Shown: positions 19,001-30,000, counted from the first letter of the stretch. The stretch: 64,000 nucleotides of DNA from Rickettsia akari str. Hartford (GCF_000018205.1 NC_009881.1:124001-188000), one strand, 5' to 3'. The notes: a model not told the origin generated them from the sequence alone. A program made the numbers and translations.

Positions 19001-19114
19001 GAAGGAGGAGAAAGATCAGAACGACGTGTAAATGCTGAAAAGGTATGGGATGAGTTAGTAAAAAGCGGCGTAGTAACAGAAAAAAAAGATAATAGTTCTA
19101 ATGAAAACTCTTAA
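16088..19114 (+). CDS. rvhB6a: VirB6-like type IV secretion protein, first of five (RvhB6a)
   Basis: A large polytopic inner-membrane protein of the secretion channel. An N-terminal signal-like segment (4-28, ending SHA) is followed by a cysteine-bearing periplasmic part, then about six hydrophobic segments between residues 325 and 740 that include the VirB6 core (ILGILAPLFVPMFLFTYTRNYFDNWVKLMISFLLQP). The C-terminal 260 residues are low in complexity: a Gly/Thr/Ser-rich linker, then Pro/Lys repeats and two copies of an A/VWNELV-SGV-like motif near the end. The known VirB6 domain is much shorter, so both ends are extensions. It overlaps the next gene by 14 bases. Confidence 0.92.
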   Translation: MKLFSRSILITLVLSFALNLGLVTKSHAEDTLDSIVDILSGLTCETQGVGDLLRTEFSHTCIVAPFFTFAVMNLVSPVSYMNTFLKLKINDGDLFNDSNFGNFPGGQCTRENRIDPKNPELRFALCSNAKLIVSRAKSVTESALAIAKAVLTGSDPWDDIKKAWENKKKEYHVPYSGKPGDDGFAFDVGFPVIYWKIIQDKDRICVSTKGFTGDVPVGCKYMKEPFPKSMYNSFMDVADKDFIADPKETPTDPLALVSCSAAGGGCYQKAYNASKTAVVMTSPLIECMRQMIARLLISKDVCSFDNVDQVVNLASRQDSALFQFQVGMYKIVTAFLTLYVMFFGFKLLLAGEVPPKSDYINFILKMIFVTYFSIGINITPGNGSPYDRLDGMIQWAFPFLLNGINGLASWVMNAAPSGLCKFNNLSYDGTVSYIALWDALDCRVAHYLGLDILSTLLVENAYRSHDFLNFDFFSFSAPPYIYLLIPAIISGNMMLVSLALSYPLLVISVAAFMVNATIMCMISIVILGILAPLFVPMFLFTYTRNYFDNWVKLMISFLLQPMVVVTFMITMFSVYDYGFYGKCQYKSKLIHNSIEDKIQGGIASNRDVLIFYINNDWDDTSQYPDKDAVESCQNSLGYMLNNPITTAFNFTKDSISEIVNSKPGDTPTDKFLAKFQFLSGVVLGPGMFFMSPKVLFEKIKNILLALVTACFTLYLMYNFSSQLAEFAADLTEGVALNNVAIKPQAIFKVGMAALAAAGGATKGGDQIASRGGVGDLQAGQGGGVSDNIATSGGGMSNDNIAAIGGMSAPAVTTPTVSSSVATSSSNTVSSEAISDVVTTTAPPEAVSLPPASIRTSISTPAPQSNIDIESVGKIIRYNNHESKKEIDNTPPPKEIDNTPPRKKKVDNAAPQEKVDSTSKGTGVIDYSFNLKEHGNPAGVKQIRENAEIRDKRVKVETAWNELVASGVGREQEGGERSERRVNAEKVWDELVKSGVVTEKKDNSSNENS
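18740..18793 (+). repeat. 27-bp tandem duplication in rvhB6a
   Basis: Two copies of a 27-base unit (18740-18766 and 18767-18793), differing only at the last few bases, encode KEIDNTPPP-like repeats in the C-terminal tail. Confidence 0.8.
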
Positions 19115-21119
19115 AACCTTAAAGATATTTATTATAGTTTATATAGTGTCTGTAAACTTAACAAGCTTTGCAGGCTTTGGAGAATCATGTTCTAGTTTAC
19201 CAACTACTTCAGATGGGTATTTAGAAACGGACACGGCATATGGCTATATAATTCGTAGTATTGATATGAAAGATCCGAGAGGTAATTGTAATTCAGTTGC
19301 ATCTAGTATAACGTTTTGTTTTAAAAATGTAGAAGGTAGTAGTAGTCCTTGCACCATATATAATTTAAATGAAGGTGACTCTAAGAAGATTAGTGAGTTA
19401 AGTACTGATAATAATCCTGATCTTGGAGCAAATCCTATATTAAAGAATATCGTTTTAACGGTTAAAAAATGGGATAATGATCTATGTTTAGTTATGCCTA
19501 CGTCAAGAGGGCCGAGGCCGGTAGCATGTAAATCTTTAAGTGCTACTCCGCAGCCTGCTCCGCATAATGATGAAAATTGTAATATAGGAAAAAGTTGCTA
19601 TACGGGAGCAAATTATAGTCAATCGTTAATTAATTTTTCCGGTCTTGCAGTTCAGTGTGTGAGTGAAACGCTTAATAAAATATTTTTTGCCGGAAATGGT
19701 TGTAGCTCTCAAGATCACAATTCTAGAATAACTCATCTTGCTGCTTTTTCTACATTTCAAGGTTATTTAAAGAGAATTATAGGTGCGGCATTAATTCTTT
19801 ATACTATGTTTTTTGCCTTTAATATGGTTCTAAATAAAGCATATGCAAGTACTGAAAAAATAACTCTTTTTGTAATAAAGTTCTTATTTGTTACGTATTT
19901 TTCTGTTGGTCTTGGACCTTTAGATTTTAGCGGTGGTCAGCCGACAAAAGAAAACGGTATGTTAAAATATGGATTACCTCTTTTGACGGGAGCAGCACCG
20001 GACTTTGCACAGATGATCTTTAATGCAGTAGGTTCTAGAGGATTATGTCAATTTGATCATTCAAAGTATAAGGATGGTTATAAATTTTACGGTTTATGGG
20101 ACGCGATTGATTGCCGTATAGGTTATTATCTTGGCTTGGATTTACTTTATAATATAGATAAGAATGGAGTTTTAGGGAATTCAGTCGGTAATGGTCCCGG
20201 CGGTAATAATACACCTATACCTAATTTTGATACTGACGGCAAAAAAGATAGACCGAAAGATTTAAGTAAAGCAGGAGCACTTAGATTTTTTACCGTTATG
20301 TTTGGATTCTTGATGGCCGGAAACGTTATTATACTTGCAGCAGGTTTAGTATTTTCTGTAATATTTTTATCTATACTTTTATATTTTATTACGCATTATT
20401 TAGTTTGCATGATTACTATTTATGTTATGACATATATTTCTCCTGTATTCATTGCTATGGCTCTATTTACTCGTACAAAATCTTATTTTGATGGGTGGTT
20501 CAAAGTATGTATTTCATGTGCATTGCAGCCGGCAGTAGTAGCAGGTTTTATAGCTTTATTAATAACTATGTATGATTCCGCAATATTTAAAAATTGTGAA
20601 TTCCTTAGATATGATTATGAAAAAGGGGATATTAGATTTAGCACTTTTGAGTTAAGGCTCCCTAATAGCGAAGCAGATAAATGTCAGGAAAGTTTTGGAT
20701 ATAAAATGTTACAATATTATGCAGGTGAAGGTTGGGAAGAGCATTTATTGATACTTTTCCCAATAAAATCAATTGTTAGAGATGTTGTATCTATTTTAGC
20801 GGAACTTTTGTGCGTATTAGTATTTTCGGTTATTTTTTATTATTTCTCTAAATCTATAGGGCGATTTGCTGCTGATTTAACTAATGGTCCTAATATGGAT
20901 GCAGTAACGGCAAGTCCCACTAAAATCGTTGATTTAGTAAAGAAAGGAGCAGCTTTCCTTAAGGATGCGGACATAGCTTCACAAGGTAAGCCGTCGGTAG
21001 GAGATAAGCCGGATGTTGGAGGTAAGCGTAAAGATGGAAAACAGCAAGGCTGGGATTCAGAAAGCGGTGCAGGTGGAGGATTAGCTGATTTAGCAAGTGG
21101 TGCGGGTGGAGGTAAATAA
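19101..21119 (+). CDS. rvhB6b: VirB6-like type IV secretion protein, second of five (RvhB6b)
   Basis: The shortest of the five, at 672 residues. A signal-like start (MKTLKTLKIFIIVYIVSVNLTSFAG) leads into a cysteine-rich region of about 200 residues, then the membrane core with ISPVFIAMALFTRTKSYFDGWFKVCISCALQP, the same motif as in the first paralogue. The glycine-rich tail (DKPDVGGKRKDGKQQGW ... GAGGGK) is much shorter than in its neighbours. The start overlaps rvhB6a and the stop is six bases before rvhB6c, so the three are one operon. Confidence 0.92.
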   Translation: MKTLKTLKIFIIVYIVSVNLTSFAGFGESCSSLPTTSDGYLETDTAYGYIIRSIDMKDPRGNCNSVASSITFCFKNVEGSSSPCTIYNLNEGDSKKISELSTDNNPDLGANPILKNIVLTVKKWDNDLCLVMPTSRGPRPVACKSLSATPQPAPHNDENCNIGKSCYTGANYSQSLINFSGLAVQCVSETLNKIFFAGNGCSSQDHNSRITHLAAFSTFQGYLKRIIGAALILYTMFFAFNMVLNKAYASTEKITLFVIKFLFVTYFSVGLGPLDFSGGQPTKENGMLKYGLPLLTGAAPDFAQMIFNAVGSRGLCQFDHSKYKDGYKFYGLWDAIDCRIGYYLGLDLLYNIDKNGVLGNSVGNGPGGNNTPIPNFDTDGKKDRPKDLSKAGALRFFTVMFGFLMAGNVIILAAGLVFSVIFLSILLYFITHYLVCMITIYVMTYISPVFIAMALFTRTKSYFDGWFKVCISCALQPAVVAGFIALLITMYDSAIFKNCEFLRYDYEKGDIRFSTFELRLPNSEADKCQESFGYKMLQYYAGEGWEEHLLILFPIKSIVRDVVSILAELLCVLVFSVIFYYFSKSIGRFAADLTNGPNMDAVTASPTKIVDLVKKGAAFLKDADIASQGKPSVGDKPDVGGKRKDGKQQGWDSESGAGGGLADLASGAGGGK

Positions 21120-21125
21120 TAGAAT

Positions 21126-24056
21126 ATGCAGAGTAACTTATTAAAAGTTTTCGGAGTACTTGCTATAGTCGCAACGTTAGTTTGCTTTATTTTTGCAGTA
21201 CTTGGTATGATAGGAGCAGTAAAAGTCGGTGACGGTTGCTACATGAGATATGCTCCGGACGGTAAAGGAGGTTCAGATTCAATAACGGGTACTATAACTC
21301 TTAATGCTAATGCTAATTATGTAAATACTTCTAAGATATTGCCCGACGGTACGACTCAGCTTATTCCTGATCCCAATCATTATGGTGAATGGTTAAATAC
21401 TCAGGTACTGGTAGAAAAAAGCCAACCGGTGAATTTACAAGTGGTCGGTCAGGTTAGTTTATGTTTAGCTTATGTACCAAAAGATAATTTACAATTTACT
21501 GAAAGTACAAGGCCTGGTAAGTCTAATTTAGACGATAAAGGTAACATGATTCCGATTCCTCGTATTACCGATGCAAATAATCCTCCTCTCTCTCTAATAA
21601 TGGATGCAAAAAATAATGAATGGCGTAATATTGCCGAATTATACGCTAATGATAGAGTTTTAGTTTCCGTATCTCCTAATTTTGCCAATACGGATGCTAC
21701 AGTTGAGGATGCTTTTAAAGATGATAAGGTTACGAAAGATTGTTCCCAAGGCAAAACTGCTTATGAGTCGATTTGTGGAAAATATTCTATTTATTCCGGT
21801 AAATATGTTAATGCTTGCGAACTGAAGCAAAATTATTGGCAAGGTAATAAGCATCGGGAAACATGTTATTGTTTTTTGGGATGTATTTATCCAGAAAATG
21901 TTCCACCGTTGGTATGTGAAGCTGCTAATGTCTCTTTTCATTGTTGCATTGGTTTTACATGTGACTCCTTACCTGCTTGGATAAATCATGAGGGCGACAT
22001 GCCGGAGGCTTATAAAGATGACGGTAGTTTTACCTTTAGCTGGTCGAATAATTCCAGTAATTTATTTATTGATTATGCGGGACTTCAATGTTCTAATAAC
22101 GCCAATATTCCTCCAAACGGTAAATGTCCTGATATTGTCGAGAATCGTAGTCCTAAGGATAAAGATTATATTGGAGGTGTAAATTGTACTTCCGGCATAT
22201 GTCAGGATGGAGATTTTCAAAAGAATCGAAGATTTTGGTATACAGCGGACGGTAAAGGAGGCAAAGGACCAACTGGATTGATATATCAAATGAATGATTC
22301 AGGTTCTGTAAGTCAAGCTCTACCTTCTAAGCTAGAATTTGCTGAGTTTGTTGCGGAGACAGAGCAACCGCATGACTATAAAGATAAAGACGGTAAATAT
22401 TTATATAAAGTTATATATAATAGACCCTTTAACAGTAATATTGAAAAAAGCTATTTACAATATAGGCTTTGGTCTCCCGCTTCACAAGATGCTAGTAAGA
22501 ATACGGGAGGATACGTTTTAAATATTAAACAGACTAAATGCTATAGAGAGAATGGTAATAGTTTTAACGATACTTTTGATGATCGGGGACGAGTGCAATA
22601 CATCATAGTCAAGCCTTCGGAAAACCCGAATACTAGCGGTAAAACATATTCACCTCAAGGTATTAGCGTTGATAGTGACGGTAAATATAACTTTAACGCA
22701 AATGAGGCTGGTTATATATGGATGAAAATTCTAAATGATCCTAGTAATAATTTAAGGGACTATAAAGATAGTGAAGGTAGCTATAAAGTACATTTCTCAA
22801 CATCCTTAAAAGTAGGAAGTTTTACTATTAAAGTAATGAATCCGTTACTTCAGTTATTTAAAACTAAAGTGCAAGGAGCAGCTACTTCTATTTTTAAAAA
22901 TATGGTATGTTATAAAGCCACTGATAATGCATCATGTACTAACTTTTTTACCTATATTAAAGCGATTTTAATTCTATATGTGATGACTTATGGAGCAATG
23001 TTCTTGCTTGGTTTCGCTAAGATAAACCAAAAAGAGCTAGTAATTAGAATAGCAAAAATTGGGGTAGTTAGCGGACTTATGAACGGTAATACCTTTGAAT
23101 TTTTCAATAACTATCTTTTTGATGCAATTACTAATTTTTCAGACGCAATTATTGCTAATATGAGTGGATATAGTTTGTTTACTTCTACTAATACTATTTC
23201 TAATCCTTTCATGTTTTTAGATGCAGTAATGAGTAAAGTATTTTTTAGTCAAACCTTTATCGCTCAATTACTTTCACTTCTTTCTCTTGGGCTTAGCGGT
23301 ATTATATATTTTATAATTACTTTTATTGCGGTTGGTATAGTAATTATTACGGCACTTAGAGCTGTTGCCGTTTATATTATGGCATTTATGGCAACTTGTA
23401 TATTAATCGGTATAGCCCCTTTATTTATTAGTTTCTTATTATTTGATTTTACTAGGTATTTATTTGATAATTGGGTTAGGTTTACAATCCGCTATATGAT
23501 AGAACCGGTAGTTATGATGGCAGGTATTATAGTGCTAACCCAGCTATTTACCATTTATCTAGATTTTGTTTTAGGTTATAGCGTTTGTTGGAAATGTGCT
23601 TTACCGATAAAAATTCCGTTTATCGGTACTATTTTACCTATTGCATTGCTGAATGTACCTATCTTCTGTATTAATTGGTTTGCCCCTTGGGGAATGGATT
23701 ATATGTCGGGTATGATGGGAGTAAATATGCAAAATATCGTAGCTCTAGTTATTATTGCTTACGGTATGTATGGTTATGTCGAATTTTCAGGGCGTATGGT
23801 AGCAAAATTAACTAGTGCTGCCGGTCCTTCTGCTACTGACATTGGTGGTAGAATGTCTCATGATGCAGGACAAAAAGCATTAAGTCCAATAGGAATGGAT
23901 GATAAAACAAGACAAGGTATTACCAGCAGAGCAGCAGCACGATTAAAACAACGCAATAAGACATTAGATCAAGCTGAAAAAAATAGGAAAAATACGCCAA
24001 AAGAAGGGGGTGAAAAGACAAATGAAGAACCACCTAAACCTGAAACACTAAAATAG
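21126..24056 (+). CDS. rvhB6c: VirB6-like type IV secretion protein, third of five (RvhB6c)
   Basis: A 976-residue protein with an N-terminal membrane anchor (residues 7-31) and a long extracytoplasmic part of about 560 residues with many cysteines (CYCFLGC, HCCIGFTC), which suggests disulphides. The VirB6 core follows from about residue 600 (GIAPLFISFLLFDFTRYLFDNWVRFTIRYMIEP). The tail is short and Lys/Glu-rich. The ATG is six bases after the stop of rvhB6b. A family B repeat separates it from the fourth paralogue. Confidence 0.92.
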   Translation: MQSNLLKVFGVLAIVATLVCFIFAVLGMIGAVKVGDGCYMRYAPDGKGGSDSITGTITLNANANYVNTSKILPDGTTQLIPDPNHYGEWLNTQVLVEKSQPVNLQVVGQVSLCLAYVPKDNLQFTESTRPGKSNLDDKGNMIPIPRITDANNPPLSLIMDAKNNEWRNIAELYANDRVLVSVSPNFANTDATVEDAFKDDKVTKDCSQGKTAYESICGKYSIYSGKYVNACELKQNYWQGNKHRETCYCFLGCIYPENVPPLVCEAANVSFHCCIGFTCDSLPAWINHEGDMPEAYKDDGSFTFSWSNNSSNLFIDYAGLQCSNNANIPPNGKCPDIVENRSPKDKDYIGGVNCTSGICQDGDFQKNRRFWYTADGKGGKGPTGLIYQMNDSGSVSQALPSKLEFAEFVAETEQPHDYKDKDGKYLYKVIYNRPFNSNIEKSYLQYRLWSPASQDASKNTGGYVLNIKQTKCYRENGNSFNDTFDDRGRVQYIIVKPSENPNTSGKTYSPQGISVDSDGKYNFNANEAGYIWMKILNDPSNNLRDYKDSEGSYKVHFSTSLKVGSFTIKVMNPLLQLFKTKVQGAATSIFKNMVCYKATDNASCTNFFTYIKAILILYVMTYGAMFLLGFAKINQKELVIRIAKIGVVSGLMNGNTFEFFNNYLFDAITNFSDAIIANMSGYSLFTSTNTISNPFMFLDAVMSKVFFSQTFIAQLLSLLSLGLSGIIYFIITFIAVGIVIITALRAVAVYIMAFMATCILIGIAPLFISFLLFDFTRYLFDNWVRFTIRYMIEPVVMMAGIIVLTQLFTIYLDFVLGYSVCWKCALPIKIPFIGTILPIALLNVPIFCINWFAPWGMDYMSGMMGVNMQNIVALVIIAYGMYGYVEFSGRMVAKLTSAAGPSATDIGGRMSHDAGQKALSPIGMDDKTRQGITSRAAARLKQRNKTLDQAEKNRKNTPKEGGEKTNEEPPKPETLK

Positions 24057-24073
24057 ATGGTGAATCGAAAATC

Positions 24074-24178
24074 GTCATTGCGAGTGGGTATTAGTGTTGT
24101 TGCATTGCTAGTGTTATGTCATTCACGCTTCCGCATTTTTCAAGCCATGCAACAACGCCTTTGGTTGCTCGCAATGAC
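24074..24178. repeat. Family B palindromic repeat
   Basis: Begins gtcattgcgagtggg and ends ggttgctcgcaatgac, between rvhB6c and rvhB6d. The outer ends pair with each other. Confidence 0.65.
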
Positions 24179-24225
24179 AAAAAATAAAAACCACGGTATG
24201 ATTTGTTGGATAACAATTTAAAATT

Positions 24226-26895
24226 ATGAAAATTCTTAAGAGTTTAGTTTTATTAGTTTTGTTTATGGCGATTCCAGCTAAAGCTGATGATGCTTTTTCA
24301 TGGATGTCAACCAGTTTTGGTGGATTAAAAAGCTTATTCGGTTGTTTAGAAGTGCCTAAATTTACAAGTTTTAAAGATGGTAATATAGGAATTAGTTTAT
24401 CTACAGCCGGAACTTGGCAATCAACAGGTAATACTGTTGAGAAAGGTAAATTGTTAAAAATAAACTGGTCTACTTCAGGTCTTACTCCTGAACCTAGAAA
24501 ATATCTAGTATTATATAGAATTGATCCAAGGTTTAGTACGCCGCAAGTTTTCATTAAAACTTATAATTATTCTAAATTACAATTTGAAGCTTTAAGATTT
24601 CCGCGTTTTGTTATGGACAATAACAGTGCAACACCGGGGGCTATACCGCCTGATAAAGACCTTGATGCACTGTCATTTACTAAAATGTCTGATTCTGTTA
24701 AATATTTTGACTATTCTGACAGTAATTCGCGCATTAAAGTTAAGGCCGGTGATGTAGTAAATATTAGTTTAGTTGGTAAAGATAATTTTTTTAGCCCTAA
24801 TACTCTAGATAATATTTTAACACAGGAACTGGATAGTTCAATATTTGCTGCTTCTGCACTTTATACTCAAAGTAACCTTGGAAATTTTGACAATAGAATA
24901 ATTTATTCATCTGCAAAGGAAGTATGTGATCTTATAGACGCTTCAAGAAATCCTGATAAACCAAGCGGGTGTAGCGGTACTGGCTCAGCTACAAAATATA
25001 AAAGTATAAATAGTAACGAAGCATTAGTCGGCAAACCTATGATAACGGGAGCGGTACAAAATTTAATGGGCTTAATTAATTCTTGTCCTGCTAATGCCGG
25101 TATAAATACTAGCCCTGCTTGCTATTACGATCAAGGTAGAGGGATGATAATTAAAGTAGGCGGGCAGGTTATTAAGGAACGAGATCAGAGTTTTGTAAAT
25201 TCTGGTAGTACTCAAAGTAGCTTTATATATTATCAAGCCACTAGCGGCGGTACTATGGATTTTACTAGCGATTGGCAAGTTAATAACATGTTTAGTAATT
25301 CAGTTTTAATGCGTGATTGGAGCCAAAATTTTTCAAATTATGCTAATTTTGTGGATTATATAAATAAGAATGATTGGTCAGCTAATTTTTTATATTTTGG
25401 TCGTTATTCGATGATTGTTGAAATAGGTAACGGGACAAATTCAATTAGTCCAGGTGATCAGCAAAATATAAGTTTAGAATATTTCATAACATCTGATGGT
25501 ACGTTACCTGATCCATCTGTTCGTGGTACGCCGGTAGATTATAACTTTGCTGCTGATGCACCGCAAGATGGATATTTGTGGTTAAGGGTGGTAAATCCTA
25601 ATAGTAATATACACGGGGTAGTTAGTGTAAATTATGCTAATTATACTGGTACAACTTGGTTTTCTGATATAATATATAATGGTGCTATTAAACCTATTAC
25701 CGATCAGTTTAGAACTTTTAGTCAGCACTTTTATATTAAGTTAATTAATAATTCTGCAGTGCAGAATATAGCTAAAGCTGCATTGACTCTTTATGTTACT
25801 ATATTTGGTCTAATGTTTGTTGCGGGAGCATTAAAATTAACTGCCATAGAAGTGATAACACGTATATGCAAAATAGCTATAGTAGCTTTTTTAATTAGAG
25901 AAGAAAGTTGGCGCTTTTTTAATACATACTTCTTTAGTGCATTTACTAACGGTATTGATTTCTTTGTAACTAACGTAGTAGGTGCTACAAGCTCTAGATC
26001 TAATATTTTTGGTTTTATTGATCCTATATTTGATAAATATACTAACGGTAGGATTTGGGGATTATTATTTATTGAATTATTACAAATACATAATGGTTTA
26101 GCATTTATTGCTATTATAACCATTTATTCACTTATTACTTATTTTAGAGCTATTTTAGAAGTGATAATAGGCTATGTTATGGCATTCATAGGGCTAACTG
26201 TTATGATTTCATTAGCACCGTTTTTCATAATATTAATGTTATTTGAAAAAACTAAAAGTTTATTTGATAATTGGATATCGACATTGCTTAGCTATGTAGT
26301 GCAGCCGACAATATTATTGATTTTCTTTTTATTGATAGATCAGGTTTTATCTGAGCAGCTTTTAAAAGTAGTAGTTAGAGCTTGTTGGGATACTCTGATA
26401 CCAATCAAAATAGGGCTTGATTTAACACATCTTGGTATTCCGATTAATTTCTCTTTTACATTACCGTTCTTACCAGGAATACCTTTCTATGTACCGGATG
26501 TACCGGAAATTAGTCGCTCTAATCTTCTAACGAACAATGCTAATACTTTCTTAGTATTGTTTACTACGGCTTTATTATTTTATTCATATTGCTTGATGTC
26601 ATATGGTTTAGTAAGCTTTGTAAATATAGTAGTCGGAATGCTTACAAATGTTACACCGGCACGAATATCAGGAAATTATCAAGAACGTTCTGATCCTGTG
26701 GGCGCTGTTATGAAGGATATAGGTTCGGTAACAAAACCGATTAAAAGGGTGGCTATGGCTCCGGGTAGAATTTTCAAAGATAAGATAATTGATCAAAATT
26801 ATAAGGCTAGAAAACCGGAAGGAGGTGGTGAATTTACACATAAATTCCTTGCCGAACGTAATGATGTATCGAAGAAAGAGGCAGAGAGAAAGTAA
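24226..26895 (+). CDS. rvhB6d: VirB6-like type IV secretion protein, fourth of five (RvhB6d)
   Basis: An 889-residue protein with a cleavable-looking signal (MKILKSLVLLVLFMAIPAKA), a large extracytoplasmic region to about residue 500, and the membrane core with LAPFFIILMLFEKTKSLFDNWISTLLSYVVQP, again the paralogue signature. A loop with VPDVPEI and two further hydrophobic segments follow. The C-terminal 90 residues are basic (KDKIIDQNYKARKPEGG). It is the only paralogue flanked by repeats on both sides, so its expression may be partly independent. Confidence 0.92.
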   Translation: MKILKSLVLLVLFMAIPAKADDAFSWMSTSFGGLKSLFGCLEVPKFTSFKDGNIGISLSTAGTWQSTGNTVEKGKLLKINWSTSGLTPEPRKYLVLYRIDPRFSTPQVFIKTYNYSKLQFEALRFPRFVMDNNSATPGAIPPDKDLDALSFTKMSDSVKYFDYSDSNSRIKVKAGDVVNISLVGKDNFFSPNTLDNILTQELDSSIFAASALYTQSNLGNFDNRIIYSSAKEVCDLIDASRNPDKPSGCSGTGSATKYKSINSNEALVGKPMITGAVQNLMGLINSCPANAGINTSPACYYDQGRGMIIKVGGQVIKERDQSFVNSGSTQSSFIYYQATSGGTMDFTSDWQVNNMFSNSVLMRDWSQNFSNYANFVDYINKNDWSANFLYFGRYSMIVEIGNGTNSISPGDQQNISLEYFITSDGTLPDPSVRGTPVDYNFAADAPQDGYLWLRVVNPNSNIHGVVSVNYANYTGTTWFSDIIYNGAIKPITDQFRTFSQHFYIKLINNSAVQNIAKAALTLYVTIFGLMFVAGALKLTAIEVITRICKIAIVAFLIREESWRFFNTYFFSAFTNGIDFFVTNVVGATSSRSNIFGFIDPIFDKYTNGRIWGLLFIELLQIHNGLAFIAIITIYSLITYFRAILEVIIGYVMAFIGLTVMISLAPFFIILMLFEKTKSLFDNWISTLLSYVVQPTILLIFFLLIDQVLSEQLLKVVVRACWDTLIPIKIGLDLTHLGIPINFSFTLPFLPGIPFYVPDVPEISRSNLLTNNANTFLVLFTTALLFYSYCLMSYGLVSFVNIVVGMLTNVTPARISGNYQERSDPVGAVMKDIGSVTKPIKRVAMAPGRIFKDKIIDQNYKARKPEGGGEFTHKFLAERNDVSKKEAERK

Positions 26896-26933
26896 CAAAA
26901 TTGTTTTAGTGTAATCCCGCGATTTAAAAAATC

Positions 26934-27050
26934 GTCATTGCAAGCAGATCGTCATTGCAAGCAGCAGTAGGATGGTACGTCAATCTCATGAAATAATCAC
27001 AAATTCCTGAGATTGTTCTGTTAAAACTTACAGTTTTTCCTCGCAATGAC
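26934..27050. repeat. Family B palindromic repeat with a doubled left end
   Basis: The left end gtcattgcaagcag occurs twice in tandem (26934 and 26951) and the right end is ttttcctcgcaatgac. The inner pair caatctcatgaaataat/ttcctgagattg is the family B core. Confidence 0.65.
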
Positions 27051-27082
27051 GGTAAAATTGAGACATATAGAAATAACTTAAA

Positions 27083-30000
27083 ATGAACAAAAATATTTTT
27101 ATTACATTATTAGTATCGCTATTGCTGCTTTCCGGTTGTACCGGCGATACTTGTATTGACCCTGATGATTTCGGTTTTATCAAATTCAATGTCTCTTCTC
27201 GATATAATCCAGAAGAAATTACTTCAAGAGATGAAGGTGATCAGGTAGTACCATGGCGTGATAGTGCTTATAAAGTAAATGGTTATCCTTTAACCGTTAT
27301 GGTAAGACCGTGGAGTTATATACTTGGCGATAAAAATACTTCAGGTCAGTTATCTGCATGGTGTCCATGGTACGGTCAGAAAAATAACACAACTACTTTG
27401 GCTGCGTTTTGCGTTAAGCTACAACCGTGCACTTTTTGGGATAATGCTAGACTTGATATGTGTACTCCTAATCCCGCAAATCAAAGTGACGCAATGATTA
27501 GTAATCCTCCATGTATAATGACAGACGGTGTAGGGCTTTATTTTCTTATTGCTGCTAAAAATACCGATCCCAATATTTCACCGGATTCACAGCGTAAACC
27601 ACAAGGTATAACTCAGCATTTAGGAGAGCTGACTTCGAGTGTAGGCTATGAATTTTATAGTGTTAGTAGTACAGGACAATTCTTGAAAGCCGGCGGTATA
27701 AATTATCAATATAAAGGTCAGGAGAAGTCAAAATATGCTCAATCTCCTCTTTATTTTAAGATTATAGATAAATTTTATAATGATAATAGCGGGCAATATA
27801 GATTAGTAATCAAATCTGGAGTTACTGATACTAGACCCGATCCGCTACAATTTTTAACGGATTTAATAAAAAGAGTATTATTTGGTAAGGATGGGATTAT
27901 AAAGAAAACTTATCAACAAATAATTGATACGCCGGGTTATAGGATGAGTGTCTCGGCTATTTTAACGCTATATATAATGTTTACGGGCTTTTCCTTTTTA
28001 ATAGGTAATATAAACCTTACTCATGTCGAACTTATAGTTAGAATATTAAAAGTTAGTATAGTCTCAATATTATTAAGTACGGATAAAGCTTGGACCTTTT
28101 TTCATGATTATTTATTCGTATTTTTTATTGACGGGGTTCAGCAAATACTACAAATAATTAATGAAGCTGCGGCTACCGGTCCTGGTTCTCAAAGTTTGCT
28201 GGGGTTACTTATCGCTCCTCAAACTTTATCTAAATTATTTTCTTTACTATTTGTTGATTGGCTTGGTTTTATATATATCATTCTATATTTGATAGCCCTA
28301 TATTTCCTTTTCTTTCTTATATTTAAAGCTACTATTATCTATCTAACCGCTCTTATAACTATTGGTATGATTATAATTATGGGACCGATATTTATTTGTT
28401 TCATGTTGTTTAATATCACTCGTTCGTTATTTGAGAATTGGTTAAGACAATTAATATCATATGCATTACAGCCTATAATTTTATTTGCCGGTATCGCTTT
28501 TATTTCAATGATCATCAGAACTGAAATATATTCAACGCTTGGTTTTGGGGTATGTAAACATGATTTTCCTAATTTAGGTCCGATAAATGAAATATTCGGT
28601 AGTTTTCTTGAGGATATAGATCCAAGCCTTGGTAATTCAATATTTTATTGGTGGTTTCCTGTACCAATGAAAGGAGGTATAAATAATTTCCACAAAGCAA
28701 AGATATTAGTTCCCGGAGATCATATAATAGTAGATGATACTTGTAAGAATGATCATGATAAATGTAAGCATTGTGCTGCGTATGAGTGTATAGATGAACG
28801 CTATATTGAATTACCGTTTTTAGATTTAGTTAAAGATGCAAAAAGGATTAGTAATTTTATAAACGGGAAATTTGTCCAACTTGATGGGATATTACTAATT
28901 TTTGTGTCTATTTATTTGCTAAGTAAATTTAACGATACTGCTATATCGACGGCACAATTTATTTCCGGTACTTCAGGTAATTTAACAGACATACAAAAAG
29001 TTAATCAGCAATCTTATGAATATGCAGCGAAGCAAATGAATAGACCGCTAAGTTATGTGGCTAAGATGGTAGGTGCACCCGTAACTAGCCGTGTAAATGC
29101 AATGCAAGAGCAAGCTAGCATGTTCTTTGCCGAGAAATTTGAAAATATGATGATGGGAAGGCTTGAAAAGCAAGCTCTCGGTTCTTCAGCAAACAAAGCC
29201 GTACAAAATGAGGTTAAAAGAAAATACGGTATAGATTTTAAAGATGTAAAAATGAATGCTATTACTGATTATGAAAACGGTATTTCAGGATTGTTAAAGA
29301 ATTTACCTAAAGGGAATGAATTAAAAGCAAAAGAACTATCGAAAATGAAATTTACTCAGCTTCGAGATAAAATTGCTGCAAATAAATATGGAGTGAAAGA
29401 TTATACCGCTTTAAGTAAAGAACAAAAAACAGAGCTTGATAAGTCCTTAAAAGATGCTAACTTACGTGAACTTGCTAGTGATGCGAACTTTACTAAAGAT
29501 TATCAAGATGCTTATAAGTATGCTCACCAAGAAATGTCAGGGCGAGGTGTTGGTCTGTTCGGTAAGAATATAGGAGTGCTTAGAATCTGGCAAGAGATGG
29601 AGCATCGTGTTGATACAAAACGTAAATTAAAAGAAGAAAAGCGTGTAGGTATAGGCGAAAAAATATATGCAGGTTATACAGGAATAAAAAGAGGAGCTTT
29701 AACTGCAATAGTTGGTAAAGATTTACGTGATGCTTATGAGGGTAATCTAACCAGTGCTGAATGGCATGATTTTGAATATAACGATCCAAGGCTTAGAACT
29801 TATAGCGAAAAATTAAAAGATAATGACAAAGCACGGGAACGTGAAGAACTCAAAATGCATATTAATAAAGAAACGTTAGCTGCTCAGGCAGATATATTAT
29901 CACCAGAATATCTAGCAAGACTAGAAAAAGCAGGTAGACAGAGTGATGTTGAGTATTATCAAGAATTAGCTTACAGAAAGCTTATGCATGATGTGCATGG

